Assembly: GCA_946902875.1 (NCBI GenBank)
Contig: OX336344.1
Coordinates: 16,513,791-16,577,790 of the forward strand
Length of the DNA: 64,000 nt
Source of the DNA: Nematopogon swammerdamellus
Lineage: Eukaryota; Arthropoda; Insecta; Lepidoptera; Adelidae
Direction: 5' to 3'
Each line of letters opens with the position of its first letter. Positions within the stretch are counted from its first letter, which is position 1. Position numbers and translations under genes: made by a program. The notes below the pieces were generated by a model. It was not told where the DNA came from. It searched no databases and was given only the letters and a program-made list of their open reading frames with translations. Shown here one piece after another: positions 1-12,100 of the stretch.

Positions 1-289
1 GAAAGACCTTATATATTAAGATCGAAATGAAGTGATACTTACCTATGAAATGAAATGCCATCACTTTTCCCAATATTTTTGGTATGATTTTTGCAATATC
101 GCAACACACAACCGGGCATAATGACTGGCGCGATGCGAGCCGCAGACGGACGGCAGCGAGCGCGCGGACGGCGCGTCCGCCGCGTTCGGTCGCTCGCGAG
201 CTACTAGTCTCAAGAGGGTCCCTCCGCGTAATGGTTACTCCACCGCGGTGGAGCGAAGGCTGTTGCCCGGGTAAGAGGTCTAGTAGAAT

Positions 290-525
290 ACATGATACGT
301 CATTGAGTACGCCCAGCTTTTTAGAAGCCAGCATGGCCTTCCCCTCGATATGGCGACGAAAGTTCAGGTCGTGCGACCGTTCGACTCCGAGGACCCCGAG
401 GTACTCGCTTAATTTAGGCGACGTGCCTTGGAATGAAGGAGCCGGTGTGAATGCCGCTCTCTTCGCACTGAACGCGCAAACTTTGTCTGCGAAAACTCGC
501 ATCCTTTCAACTAACCACCGCATCT
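290..525 (-). mobile_element. Jockey/CR1-like LINE reverse transcriptase fragment
   Basis: The minus strand reads continuously through a reverse-transcriptase C-terminal segment containing YLGVLGV and EGKAMLASKKLGVLN, a motif common in Jockey-type LINEs just before the AQVRPHMEYCSHLW block. That block is absent here, so the copy is truncated. The longer open frame on the plus strand (84-557) is a shadow of this fragment. The same LINE type recurs at 37.1-37.5 kb. Confidence 0.6.
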
Positions 526-844
526 TGAGTTTTCCTAGAACGTGGATCCGACTTTAGATGGCTATACCAAGGGAACCCCGCGTATTTCCAAAGGGCTGCG
601 AAAGCTTATGGCTTGGTCATTGGCCGCCATTTTGAAAAAAAAAATCAAAACAAAGGCCAGTGATGAAACCTCGATAAATCGATAGGGGATACACAGACAA
701 ACATAAAATGTTATATGTCATTACTTCCTAAAGTGTCACGTTACCGATATAATTGGAGGTAAAAGTGTCAATACGGTCAGTTCGTTGTTTACAATCTCAT
801 CTCATCTCACTTCTCTCTCACTATCTCATCTCATCTCACTATCT
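526..844. other. No gene; TCTCA-rich microsatellite at the end
   Basis: No coding pattern is visible. Positions about 793-848 are a degenerate CTCATCT/CTCAC simple repeat. Confidence 0.5.
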
Positions 845-1352
845 CACTAATATCTTATATGCGAACGGCTGGACGGATTTGGACGAAACTTCGCATAGGG
901 GTAGGGTATATTCCGGAAAAAAGTGGTCAAGTTCGAGTCGAGCTCGCGTAAAGAGGGTTCCGTACGATCCCGTTTTCTGTGAGAGCTAGAAGGATTGGGA
1001 TTTTCGTTTACGTTTTCCTGTAAATTAAGTGTATATCCCATGGTAACATAATAAACAAAAAAGTGGTCAAGTTCGAGTCGAGCTCGCGTAAAGAGGGTTC
1101 CGTACCATCCCGTTTTCTGTGAGAACTAGAAGGCTTAGGATTTTCGTTCAGGCTTTCCTGTAAATTAAGTGTTTATCCATATACAGATCTCCTCTAATAT
1201 TATAAAGAGGTAAAGTTTGTAAGATTAGATGTAGGAGGTAATCTCCGAAAATGCTTATCCGATTTAAAAAATTCTTTGATCAATATTCATAATGGACCTT
1301 CAGGATGAATCTGCGACTATGCGAGCGAAGCCGCGGGCAAAAGCTAGTATTA
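845..1352 (+). repeat. Interspersed element with internal 140-bp tandem duplication
   Basis: It begins with a GCGAACGGCTGGACGGATT-type segment and ends GAAGCCGCGGGCAAAAGCTA, ends seen on several other repeats in this window. Inside, the block starting AAGTGGTCAAGTTCGAGTCG occurs at 921 and again at 1061, so it is duplicated with a period of 140 bp. No protein is encoded. Confidence 0.6.
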
Positions 1353-1742
1353 TATATTTTTGACGTGATAACGTCACGTCTTAAAAATTGATGAACACCG
1401 GCTGCACGCACGAAAAAGTGTCACGTTCCATCTGAGCCTGTGTGTGCAAGCGAGAGCGCGTAACAAGCGATAGAGAGGCACAATCGGCCCAAGCGTCGGC
1501 TTGTACACATCTAAAGTACCAGGGCAGCACAAATTGAAAGGAGGTCACTCGTACCATAATATATTAAGCGCATCTGGCCGGTCGGAAAAGATTTCAAATT
1601 TAGAACATTACGTTATCACGTAAAACTATCGTCCATAAACCGACTTTACAGACAACCATTTTTTTTAAGACACATTTAATGCACACTTACCAGTTTACTA
1701 CGGTCGCAATGTATGTAATGCAGTTGATCGTTTTTTCCACAG
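1353..1742. other. No gene recognised; upstream of peroxidase A exon a
   Basis: No exon or element could be assigned. The last ~60 bases match the sequence preceding the equivalent exon of gene B (34505-34564), so that part belongs to the duplicated gene. A 5' exon with the signal peptide was not found here. Confidence 0.4.
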
Positions 1743-1787
1743 TATTCTAGGACTAACCGCATCTCAGACTACTTCAAGGAGACTCAG
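1743..1787 (+). CDS. Peroxidase A exon a (45 nt)
   Basis: This small exon lies between TTTTTTCCACAG and CAG|GTGGGC. The only frame that joins exon b in phase reads ILGLTASQTTSRRL. A second open frame reads [15 protein letters not shown] but does not join. The paralogue has a 45-nt match at 34565. Confidence 0.6.
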
Positions 1788-4700
1788 GTGGGCAATTTAA
1801 CATACTATTGAAACTAATATAACGAAAGAAATTTATGAAGCAAATGTGAGTGGAAGAGTTGGGAAGGGTCACCCTAGGCCCTAGACGCACGTACCTGGAC
1901 CAGATAGGGCATGTGCTCAAAAAGGGTCAATTACGTAGTACCCGTAACCGACGAGCATGCATGAAGAACATTATGGGAGTGGAAGAGGCGGCAGGGGTGT
2001 GTCAGGATCGTGGCACGTGGAGATCCGTTGTCGCTGCTTACCGGGAAACAGGCGTGACGCTATGTATGTATGTATGTATGAAACTAATATTTATAGTTAT
2101 TACAAAAACGGTTTTACAAAATATTAACCACGCAGAAAGTTCGATTACTTTTATTTAATTTTAGTGCGTTTGTGGTATCGATACGGGCGGGGTTCGCTTC
2201 TCTCGCAAAAAGTGCAATACTTTTATCGCTCAGTGACGTTTGGTAGAACATGCAATAGTTTTCTTAGAGTGTTATAACAATTTTGTGAGAATTTTCACGG
2301 TTCTTGTTTTTTTTTTAAGGAAACTGACACGGTTGGCTACATCACCTACAACATCCGTGATGTCAGCCCATAACACCGGGTGAACTTGGCGCCACGTCAG
2401 TGCTTCCCTTCGGTCGTGCCGGCTACACTGAACTGGACGGAGAACAAAAACTATTTACATAGCCGTTTCGACGGACCTTTCATCGGGCGGGTTAAACCCT
2501 ACCACCTAGTAATATAAGAAGGGAGTCATATCCCTTAGTCGCCTTTTACGACATACACGGGGAGAGATGCAGTTGATCAGTTCCTCTAGTGAAACTAAAT
2601 CGTTTGCGCGTGTTTCAGCAACGACCCACCAGTGCCGTATGCCGCGACCGCAGCTGAGGCGTGCGAGCGTCAGCGCTACCGCGCTATCGACGGCTACTGC
2701 AATAACCAGGATTATCCATACTGGGCTGTTCCGCAGAGACCCTACGGAAAATACATAAAATGTGCCTACACTAACTGTGAGTCCTAGTTCCTTTTATTTG
2801 TATCACAGATACCTACCGCCCGACAACTGAACGGAATCTCGAAGCGCATATGCTCCGACCAGTCAATATCACCTCCGAGAAGGTAGGTGAAAAATACTTT
2901 TCACAAACCCGCAACATTTTCCAAAGACCTATCCAACGACACCCCACACGATGCGGTAGACGTGAAAAAAAAAATTCATCCTCACTTTATGTGTAGGGGA
3001 GGTACCCTAAAAAAAATATTTCAAAATTTTTATGTTACCACTTTGTCGGCGTTATATGTATGTCGCAGGGAAATGATAAAAACAGAGATTTGGTCAAATC
3101 CCTAAGGGATTTGATCAAATCCCGGGAAATGATCAAATTGTAATACGGTTTTATCATTTCTCTAAACTGATCTAGTGATTTGATCAAATCCCTAAACTTG
3201 TTCAGTGTAATGACGAAAATAACATGTCAGTCTTGTTTCTGTTTAAACGACATGCGCCGCCTCATCATTAGGTAAGGGTTGATTTATAGAAGATGCGTCG
3301 CGACCGCGTAAATTAACCCTGGTAATTTTTTTTTTAAACCACGAAAACATGATTTGAACAAATCACTAGATTTGTTTAGGTATAAATGATAAAACCGTGT
3401 TGCAATTTGATAATTTTCCGGGATTTGGTCAAATCCCTTAGGGATTTGACCAAATCCCTGTTTTTATCATATCCCTGCGACATGTAATACCCATACCAAC
3501 TTACAACTTTCTAGTACTAAGGCTCTCTGAGCTAAGCCGCGGACAGACAGACGAACGAATATGGCGAAACTATAAGGGTTCCTTGTTGACTACGGAACCC
3601 TAAAAAATGATCAGCGAAGTTTCATGCCAGTTCTTCTTAGCTGTGATAATCAAATTGGCTAAATGTTTAATGTTAAAATATAATATAACAATAAAGAATT
3701 CGTTATTAGTATTTCTTTGTTCCAAATACGGCTTCGTTTTATTTTTTTTTATAAATTATTTAAATATGGTTTACTTTGTTGAAAGCGACACTACCAAACT
3801 CACGGCTGGTGAGCACGGTGCTGTTCCCGGACTTGCCGCTGCTACTGGACCCCGTGTGGAATCTCAACGCGGGCCACTGGGGACAACTGATTGCACACGA
3901 CATGTCCTTCACCACCGGCACCACGCAGTCCTGTCAGTTCACTCAAATAAGATAATTCTCTATCATTCATTATACACGGTGTTGCAACCCCAACCGTAAA
4001 ACCCTAAAGGGGGTGGTTCTGTACGTGAAATAGAACAACTTTTGTGCTAATTTTTAATTTGAAGAAAAAAAAAATGTTTTTTTCTCCATACATTTTTAGA
4101 ATAGGTATTTAAAATGTGTGTGGAAAAAAAATTTTTTTTTTGTTTCAAAAAAAATTTCGCCACAGTAGTTGTTTAGTTTCACATATAGAATAACCCGCTT
4201 ATGTCAGTTAAAAATATTACGGGGTCAACTGCAACACCGTGTACAATGCAGGGTCTGTCTGTCTGTATCTAATTGACAAACACGGGGAAATACTGAACTG
4301 ATTTACAAACAGTTCTCACTGATCGAATCATCACAATATGTTCTCCAAGGGGCGGTGCAGCAAACAAAGACCATGCACGAGGCGCGGAAGAAATCGACCG
4401 TGTGTCACAACTGGAAACACGCTGGTTTATTAAATTAAATGTTTTTAAACGATCTTGTAGGTATCTATATGTAAATAATATACGTAGGAAATTATTTAGT
4501 TCTACAAAAAACTGACTGAGCATAGATCAGAATGCTTTGCCTGAACTCGACGAAGCCGCAAGCGGAGCTGCGGGCCAAAATGTAATGTAATATTAAATCA
4601 ATAAATATCTGGATCTCGTAGACCCGAACCCAATCCAGTGCTGCACTGCTGACGGCCAACCGACGCAAGAAGCGCAGACCAACCCGCGCTGCAAGCCCGT

Positions 4701-7700
4701 GAAAGCGCCCACAGACGATCCAGATCTACCCCAAGGGTATTGCATAAACTTTGTCAAGAGCATCAAGGGGGCGGACAAGGGCTACACAGGAGCTGATGCT
4801 GGTATAGCAGTTAGTGTTAATTGCATTTATATTAATATTGTTCACTGACCAGATTCAGATTCAGATATTTATTTCGCCATAAAGAACACTGAACATTAAC
4901 AATATTTCATTGAGACGTGCATATTCAGTATGGTTGGTCATCATAATATTTTTTGTGTCCCGTTCAGCAATGCAATCTATAAGGAAGAACCGGGTAATTT
5001 ATTAGAAATATATAAAAACCTAAATAATTTAACAAAGTTGAAATCTACCAAAGTTGATGACTACACAATCAAAGAGTTTGTTAATTTTAGCACGCCTGGT
5101 GGTCAAACTGTAAACTGCCTTATCTCGTTTATAATAAGTACTGCTTTCGAACCTGCCAGCACCTTCGGCCAGCACGCACTAACATTCACGAACACTAAGT
5201 ACAATGAATGAGACATAGTTTTGCTTGGTCCAGTCAAGACATAACTCCATGGGTTCTAATGTCATGTAAGAGTATGTGTGTGTATCTATTCGCGATAAAA
5301 TAGTTCGTACAGTTTTAGGAGGAACTCAAATAAGAAATGTGAACGAGATAGGGCTCGAATAAATGTTATAGGTATTTTGTCTTAAATCTAAATTGAATAC
5401 AGTGCATATAGGAATATAGGAATAATTAAATATAGTCACTGTATTAAATTCACGCTCAAAGTGCTCAAAATCTTAGTTAGTTCATCTATCTATATCACAG
5501 AGCATCGAATACCGCGCGCGCCTCTCCTAGAGACGCTCTGAACGCGATTTCCCTACAACGCTGTTGAAGCCTGTGGGCGTGGCCTATGACTTACATATGT
5601 GTGTTGTGCGTGTGCTTTTGTTTTGTGCGTGTGCCTAATTTGCTCCTCTTTGTGTGTAGTGTCGATACTAACACACACACACATACGAAGCGCTAGCAGC
5701 ACTGCGTGCAGTTATTGGGTTTCAAATATTATCTCTTAGGGCGTCTCTAGGAGGGGGCGCGCGCGATATTCGATGCTCTGTGATCTATATACATACTCGT
5801 AAATGAAAAAAAGTCTGTACAGCGGTTTAGGCGTGAAAAGGTAACAGACAGACAGACAGACAACAGAGTTACTTTCGAATTTATAATATTAGTATGGATG
5901 TATGGATATGGATAGTATGGATGCGTCGCGTAGAGACTTTTATTAACCCTAACCTTATGTTGAGGGGGTGCATGTCGTTTTTGTTACGTTTGTATTTCCG
6001 AAAATAAAGCTTTTAACTAGTTATAAAAAAAAAACTAAACACCCTAAAAAAATTAAACACACTTTCCTCTTCAACTGTGCCAAAATTCGCTTCCACACGA
6101 ATTATTTCCCCTGATTTCCTTCGTTGAGTGGGCTAAGTGATGAAATGGTACGAATGATTGCCTGGTACTATATTATTATATTCAAGCCGGAGTTCCAGGT
6201 TCGAATCCTGATCCGGACGTTTTTGTTTTTCTCTTCATTTTCGGCTTTGCATTTATCTAAAGAAGAAATATAAAAAGCGAGTAAGTACATGCTTAGTACT
6301 AACATATTAAAAATCCCAAGTCACCTTCTAGTGTCCGAGTACGATAATTTTTAGTGAGCTCAAATCCAACTCTGCGAGTGCGCGAACTAACCCCACCATT
6401 TTCGCTGAGCGCTCGTGCCAGGCAGGAAGCATATTTCCAAAGTCTAGTATGCGAGTTACACTGATTGGTCGTTCTCAACTTTGGCGGGAAATATAAATTT
6501 CAAATTTCGGAAGTAAAGCCTGACCAGGAATATATGAGAGCTGTCAAGATGGAGCCACTTTTTATTAGATTTATATAGCAACATTCAGTATAGTACGCAC
6601 ATATTGAATTGGCCGATGTTTTTATTCAAAATGTACTTTAGCACTGAAATATACAATAAAATATACGAAATATATTTCAATTAATGCATCTTTTATATAT
6701 ATATTTGATGTCAATTTAAAAAGAACTAGCCTTGACATTTACATGTTCACAACATTTTTTCCATGTATCTGCAGATATGTCCTGAAGCAAAGTGTACAAA
6801 TTATTAGAAAAATAATAAATCGACCTTGCTGAAACACTAAACTTTTAAATAAAAATTCTAGTTCAGAAAAACTTAACCTAAGCTATTTTTATTCGGACGT
6901 TTCGTATTTCTGTAAAGTCAAAAAGTGTTTTTTGTTTAGAACGAATAATATTTACATCCCTCTTTTGTTTGCTATTCGGTAAATAGATGCTTGAGATATA
7001 CCTAGATAGAACAAAAAATAATTACCTAATTGTACATTAAAGCGGCCAATTCATGACAATCTCACTACAATGACATAACGTTTTACCTAAATGTTAGTTC
7101 AGAAGCCAACTTTACTACATCATTCAGAGGAATGCTTTAACATCCTGCACGTTTTTCACGTTCACGTTCACGCAAACACTTGAAAACGTCAGGCTTTAGT
7201 TCCGAAAATAAAGTTTTCTTAGGTGGTTATAAAAAAAATAACCATAACCTAATTTTAACACCTTAACATTGCTTTAAAAAAAAGTAAAACAAAGCATATT
7301 TTGGCAAAAGGGACACGAACCCATGACCGAGATCGAAAAAATAAAAACCCTACATTCTACCACTGAGCGACCAAAGTACATTATGCGACCAAACGAATAT
7401 CGGATTCAGTAGGTTCGCTCCGAAATTTATATTTCCCGCCAAATTTGATAACGACCAATCGGAGCAACTCGCATACTAGACTTTGGAAATATGCTGCCAG
7501 GAACTGTATCTATCTTATTATGGTCTCGAGTGACGTTAAAAAACCCATTCATTGCCACCAACGCACCGTTTGCGTTGAACGAGATTTCGATTTGGTGCCA
7601 CCAACGCACCGTGTGCGTTCAAGTGGAGCTTGCCTATTTATGGTCGCTGCTAAAAAAATCGACACATTTTGTTAAATTTCTGGCAACACAGGCTAAGGGA

Positions 7701-9087
7701 AATAGTTTTTACATGTAAAAACATTGAAAAATTTGTTTTGAACCAAAAAAAAAAATGTTTTCTATACCATTTTTTTCCGATTGGTGTTAGTTGCATAAAT
7801 TCGTCACTGGATACTGGCAGTAATAAACGACGCAAGTTCGCTGGTTGCCACAGTAAATAAAAAAGAATGTAGTTGCACGTTGCATAATACTTTCTAGATT
7901 CGAACGCAAATGGTGCGTTGAATGGCACTCCTGATGAAAAATACTTCACCAGTGCCACCAACGCACAGGGTGCGGTCACCCATATTTCCAGGGTATTTAT
8001 TATTATTTAATTTTTTATATATTAAAAAAATCATTTTTATATAATAATTTGATATAAATCATCAACAAAATGTAGTGGCATATAGGTGTAGTGTATTATA
8101 GATGTGGTGGCAATCAATGGGTTAATAATAATGTATTCAAGAGGAATACAATGAAAAAATTACTTTCACTTCGTCAATAGTTTTTAAAATAAACAAATTA
8201 GGTATATTACAATTCCAGCTGACGGCAGTAACCGGTTATATGGACTTATCCATTGTGTACGGTAACAGCGACGACGAGTCGAACTCGCTGCGGACAGGAA
8301 ACGACGGCCTTCTTAAAACCGTATTGCGAGGGAACAAAGTGTGGGCGCCTAATGTCAAGGATTCTGAAGTTCTACAAGTTTGCAGCAACGCGGCAACTGC
8401 TACGGAACCCTGTTATCTAACGGGTGAGGAAATTCTTTGTTCCATATCCATCTTCTTCTACACAACATACATACTTTATTAATTCATACCGGAACGCAAA
8501 TTTCCAAAGTCTACTGCGAAAGCCTTTTTGATTTGTTTTGAATGAAAGCGCGACTTGTGACGCCCAGCCACCCATAAGGTGTCTAACGACGCCCATGGAC
8601 AACTGGTCGTACGTCGGGGTTGCGAACGCCATGATCTGGCCTGACAGGTGTCTATTCACGCCTCTCTTGATATTTACATTTGATTTAATTTTGCGATTGT
8701 CTTTTTGAGACATTTCGTCATGTGTCATGTATAGTGAGGATTCATGGTGCGGTAATTAAAAAAATTGTGAGTCTGGAAAACACATACAAAACAACATAAC
8801 AAAAAAAATGAGTGTTCTCTGGACTCTCTCGCTATAAACATAATCATCACAAAATGTGATCGTGTCCCGCAGGAGATCTGCGATCGAACCAGAGTCCGAT
8901 GCTGGCTATGCACCAGCTCTATTTCGTTCGCTACCACAACCGGGTAGCCAAAGAGCTGAAGAAGATTAACCCTCACTGGGACGACGAGACCACTTTCCAA
9001 GAGACCCGACGCATTTGTATCGCAGATTATCAGCACATCAATTATTATGAGTGGCTCCCCATCTTCTTGGGTATGAAGAATAACATA

Positions 9088-9133
<46 letters not shown>

Positions 9134-12100
9134 GATCTCGAATTTATACGCATTTGTATCACAGAGTATCAGCACATCAATTATTATGAGTGGCTCCCCA
9201 TCTTCTTGGGTATGAAGAATAACATAAGTATATAGAAATATAATTAAAGATCTCGAATCGATACGCATTTGGATCGCAGAGTATCAGCACATCAATTATT
9301 GTAAGTGGCTCCCCATCATCTTGGGTATGAAGAATAACATAAATATATAGAAATATCATATTTTCGTCTCGAATTTGATACGCATTTGTATCGCAGAGTA
9401 TCAGCACATCAATTATTATGAGTGGATGCCCATCTTCTTGGGTATAAAAAATAACATGTTATTATATAGAAATATCATTCAAGATTTCGTTGTTGCGTTT
9501 GAGGGCGAAACCCTCGGTTCGTGGACCAGTGCAAGACCAAAACATGATAAATTGATAATACATATAGCGCGGTTTTCTCAACCGTTCACTTCGAAAGAAT
9601 GCGGCGCGCACCCTCCGCTCTCCGCCTCCACCGTACTGACGGGCAATTGCGGTGGGGGCGGAGAGCGGAGGGTGCGCGGCGCATTCTTTCGATGTGAACG
9701 GTTGAGAAAAACGCGCTATACAAGCGTCAAACTTGGTGCGTTGATATGGCAAACTCGAATGTAAAACAGCAAATAAAAAATTTTATAATCATGTTTTCAA
9801 AAAGCTTGTCGCGCGAATGATTTTTTTTCGTTTTAGTTAAGGCTAAATAAAAGCTTGTTTTTAAAAAGGTTTTTATAATAATACTAGCTGTGCCCGCGGC
9901 TCCGCCCGCTCTCATATTTGACTTCTCTGCTTACCTCATAATCCATTTAACGCGATGAAAAGTAGCCTATAATTGATGCGAAGAACCAAGCTATCCGTAG
10001 AAGCAAACTGTATTAAAATCGGTTTAGTGGTTCTCAAGTTATAAGCGGACAGACAGACATACATACAGGCAGAAAGCAGACGTTGGATTTTATTAAAGGA
10101 ACTAGCTGTGCCCGCGGCTCCGCCCGATCTCATATTTCACTTCACTGCTAACCTCATAAGCCATTGTAAGTAAGTGATAGTAAGTAGCCTATAGTTGATG
10201 GGAAGAATCAAGCTATCCGTAGAATTTTGTTTTATTAAAATCGGTTCAGTGGTTCTCGAGTTATAAGCGGACAGACAGACATACATACACACACTCAGAC
10301 AGAAAGCAGACGTTGGATTTTATTATAGGTAAGGATGGAAAGGAAGGAAGGATAAGGAAGACGGGTCATCCTAAACCGCCATTTTGTAGATGCCGCCCGA
10401 TGCGCTCCCCCCTGCCACTGCCACCACCCACACCCGCACGCCCGGACACCACACGCGCTCCAACGCCAACTCTGGCGAGAGCGCGGGGTGCTGCCGCATT
10501 CACTGCCGTTGCCGATGCGACAGCTACGTCCGTGCCGACGCTACCATCTGCGGAGGATGGTGGCGATGTGTTAGGGAGCACCGTGAATATCCAGGATAAT
10601 GAGTTTATGAGTAGGGCTCTTGAAGAGGTGATTCTGGAGTACCGCTCGGCACCTACCAATGACAGGCCGCGGATAGCGAGGTTGCTCACAAATAAAGTAA
10701 AATCTTATTGTGGTGAAGATCCTAGATTCGTATCTAAAACAACATATCGAGTCTAGTGCAGATATCGCCGATACTCACTCGAACTTGTACTGTGAGGCGG
10801 TGGTAGCCTGTCGCATGAGTCATGACCCGTTTAGACTGGCGGAAAATTTGGACAGGAGCATTTCTAGCGGCATTTCGTGAAACTTTTTGGCACCGGGTTT
10901 TTTTAGACTAATTAGGCCCCGCTGAATCCGATTCTGCCCGGTGCCAACCCCTCCCCCCCTTCCTTCCCCCCCTCCACCCTAAAATGTGTCCCTATCAGCG
11001 GTTTTTTTTATTTTATACAAAAACTGTTGGACCTATCCAAAAAATGTCTTCGGCATAAATAATCTTCATTAAATTCTCTACAATAATGTGGTACAATTTG
11101 TTTTGATAGGACTAATAGTTTCTGAAATACATCTACCCAAACTTACTGTTTTTTTATAAAAAAAAAATATTTTGTATTTGCACTTCTATAAAAAACCGCC
11201 GAAGCTGTGATAAAATGGTCTAAAAGAAAATTAATCTTTATATATTTACCTACAAAATAAGACCTGACTTATTATCGTACGAGTATTCGTTCACGATTTA
11301 CAGCTCGCAGCGCAGACGCCGCCGCCGCCGCGAGCTTCGAAAAATAATGCTCGAGCATCACACTCGTATATTTATTTACTAATAAAAAAATACAGTAATA
11401 TTGTATTTTGTAGGTGGTATTAATTTATTAAAAAAATAAAAAACAATAAAAAATAATAATTAGGTACTTTACAATAATTGGGCATTTACAATTTTTAACA
11501 AATTGTTTTGTTAGAAAAAATGGACATAAAAAAGGCAAAATAAGCAATTTTTGAGTTATGAATAACATCAGGTTTTTAAACACGTTATAAAAAATGTTTT
11601 ACGCATAAGTATCAAGAAAAAAAAACAGTCGAGGCAAACCTTCCTGGCCACCAACCATTCCGTATGTTTTATAGTTCACCGTTGGCACATATCCCTTTAC
11701 AATAGCAGCCTGGTGTGCAACATTGCTTGACTTCCCGACGACAAACACAAGCTGCAGTTTTGCATCCTGCCTTACAGCCGCATGTTAGAAGGTCTTTGCA
11801 AGCCTTAGGAACGACTTCTAAAGTGATAAGCACTGGAGTCAGCTTGTCACCATCCTGGTGCCAGCCATAGTATTTTGGAGAAAGCAGCTCGATTTCTCCA
11901 ACGTGCGCATTTCTCCAGATGTACGCTTGATAATGCGCCCGGCGGATATGCAATCGAGCTGCATCTGAAGTTGGTGGCAGGCAGCGCCTCAGGTGTGGTG
12001 ACTTTTTAGTAGTGGAGATGCCTTGCTGCATCTGTTGTGTTTACAGGAGAGTTTATTTTGTATAATCTCACCATGAACTTTTCTGCGTCGTTTTTGAGCT

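Noticed and set aside
84..557. 157-codon open frame on the plus strand
   Set aside because: It has no recognisable motif, and the minus strand over the same bases encodes a clear LINE RT segment.
4622..4801. Splice donor G|GTATAG at 4802 for exon d
   Set aside because: It leaves phase 1, and the next exon (8219) then hits a stop. The GTTAGT donor at 4810 keeps phase 0 in both genes.
6125..7385. Two functional tRNA genes
   Set aside because: The B boxes are good but acceptor strands do not pair and anticodon arms are poor.
10313..10756. 147-codon frame as a host gene
   Set aside because: It shares a segment with 39420-39520 and leads into a LINE coding region, so it is the LINE N-terminal part.
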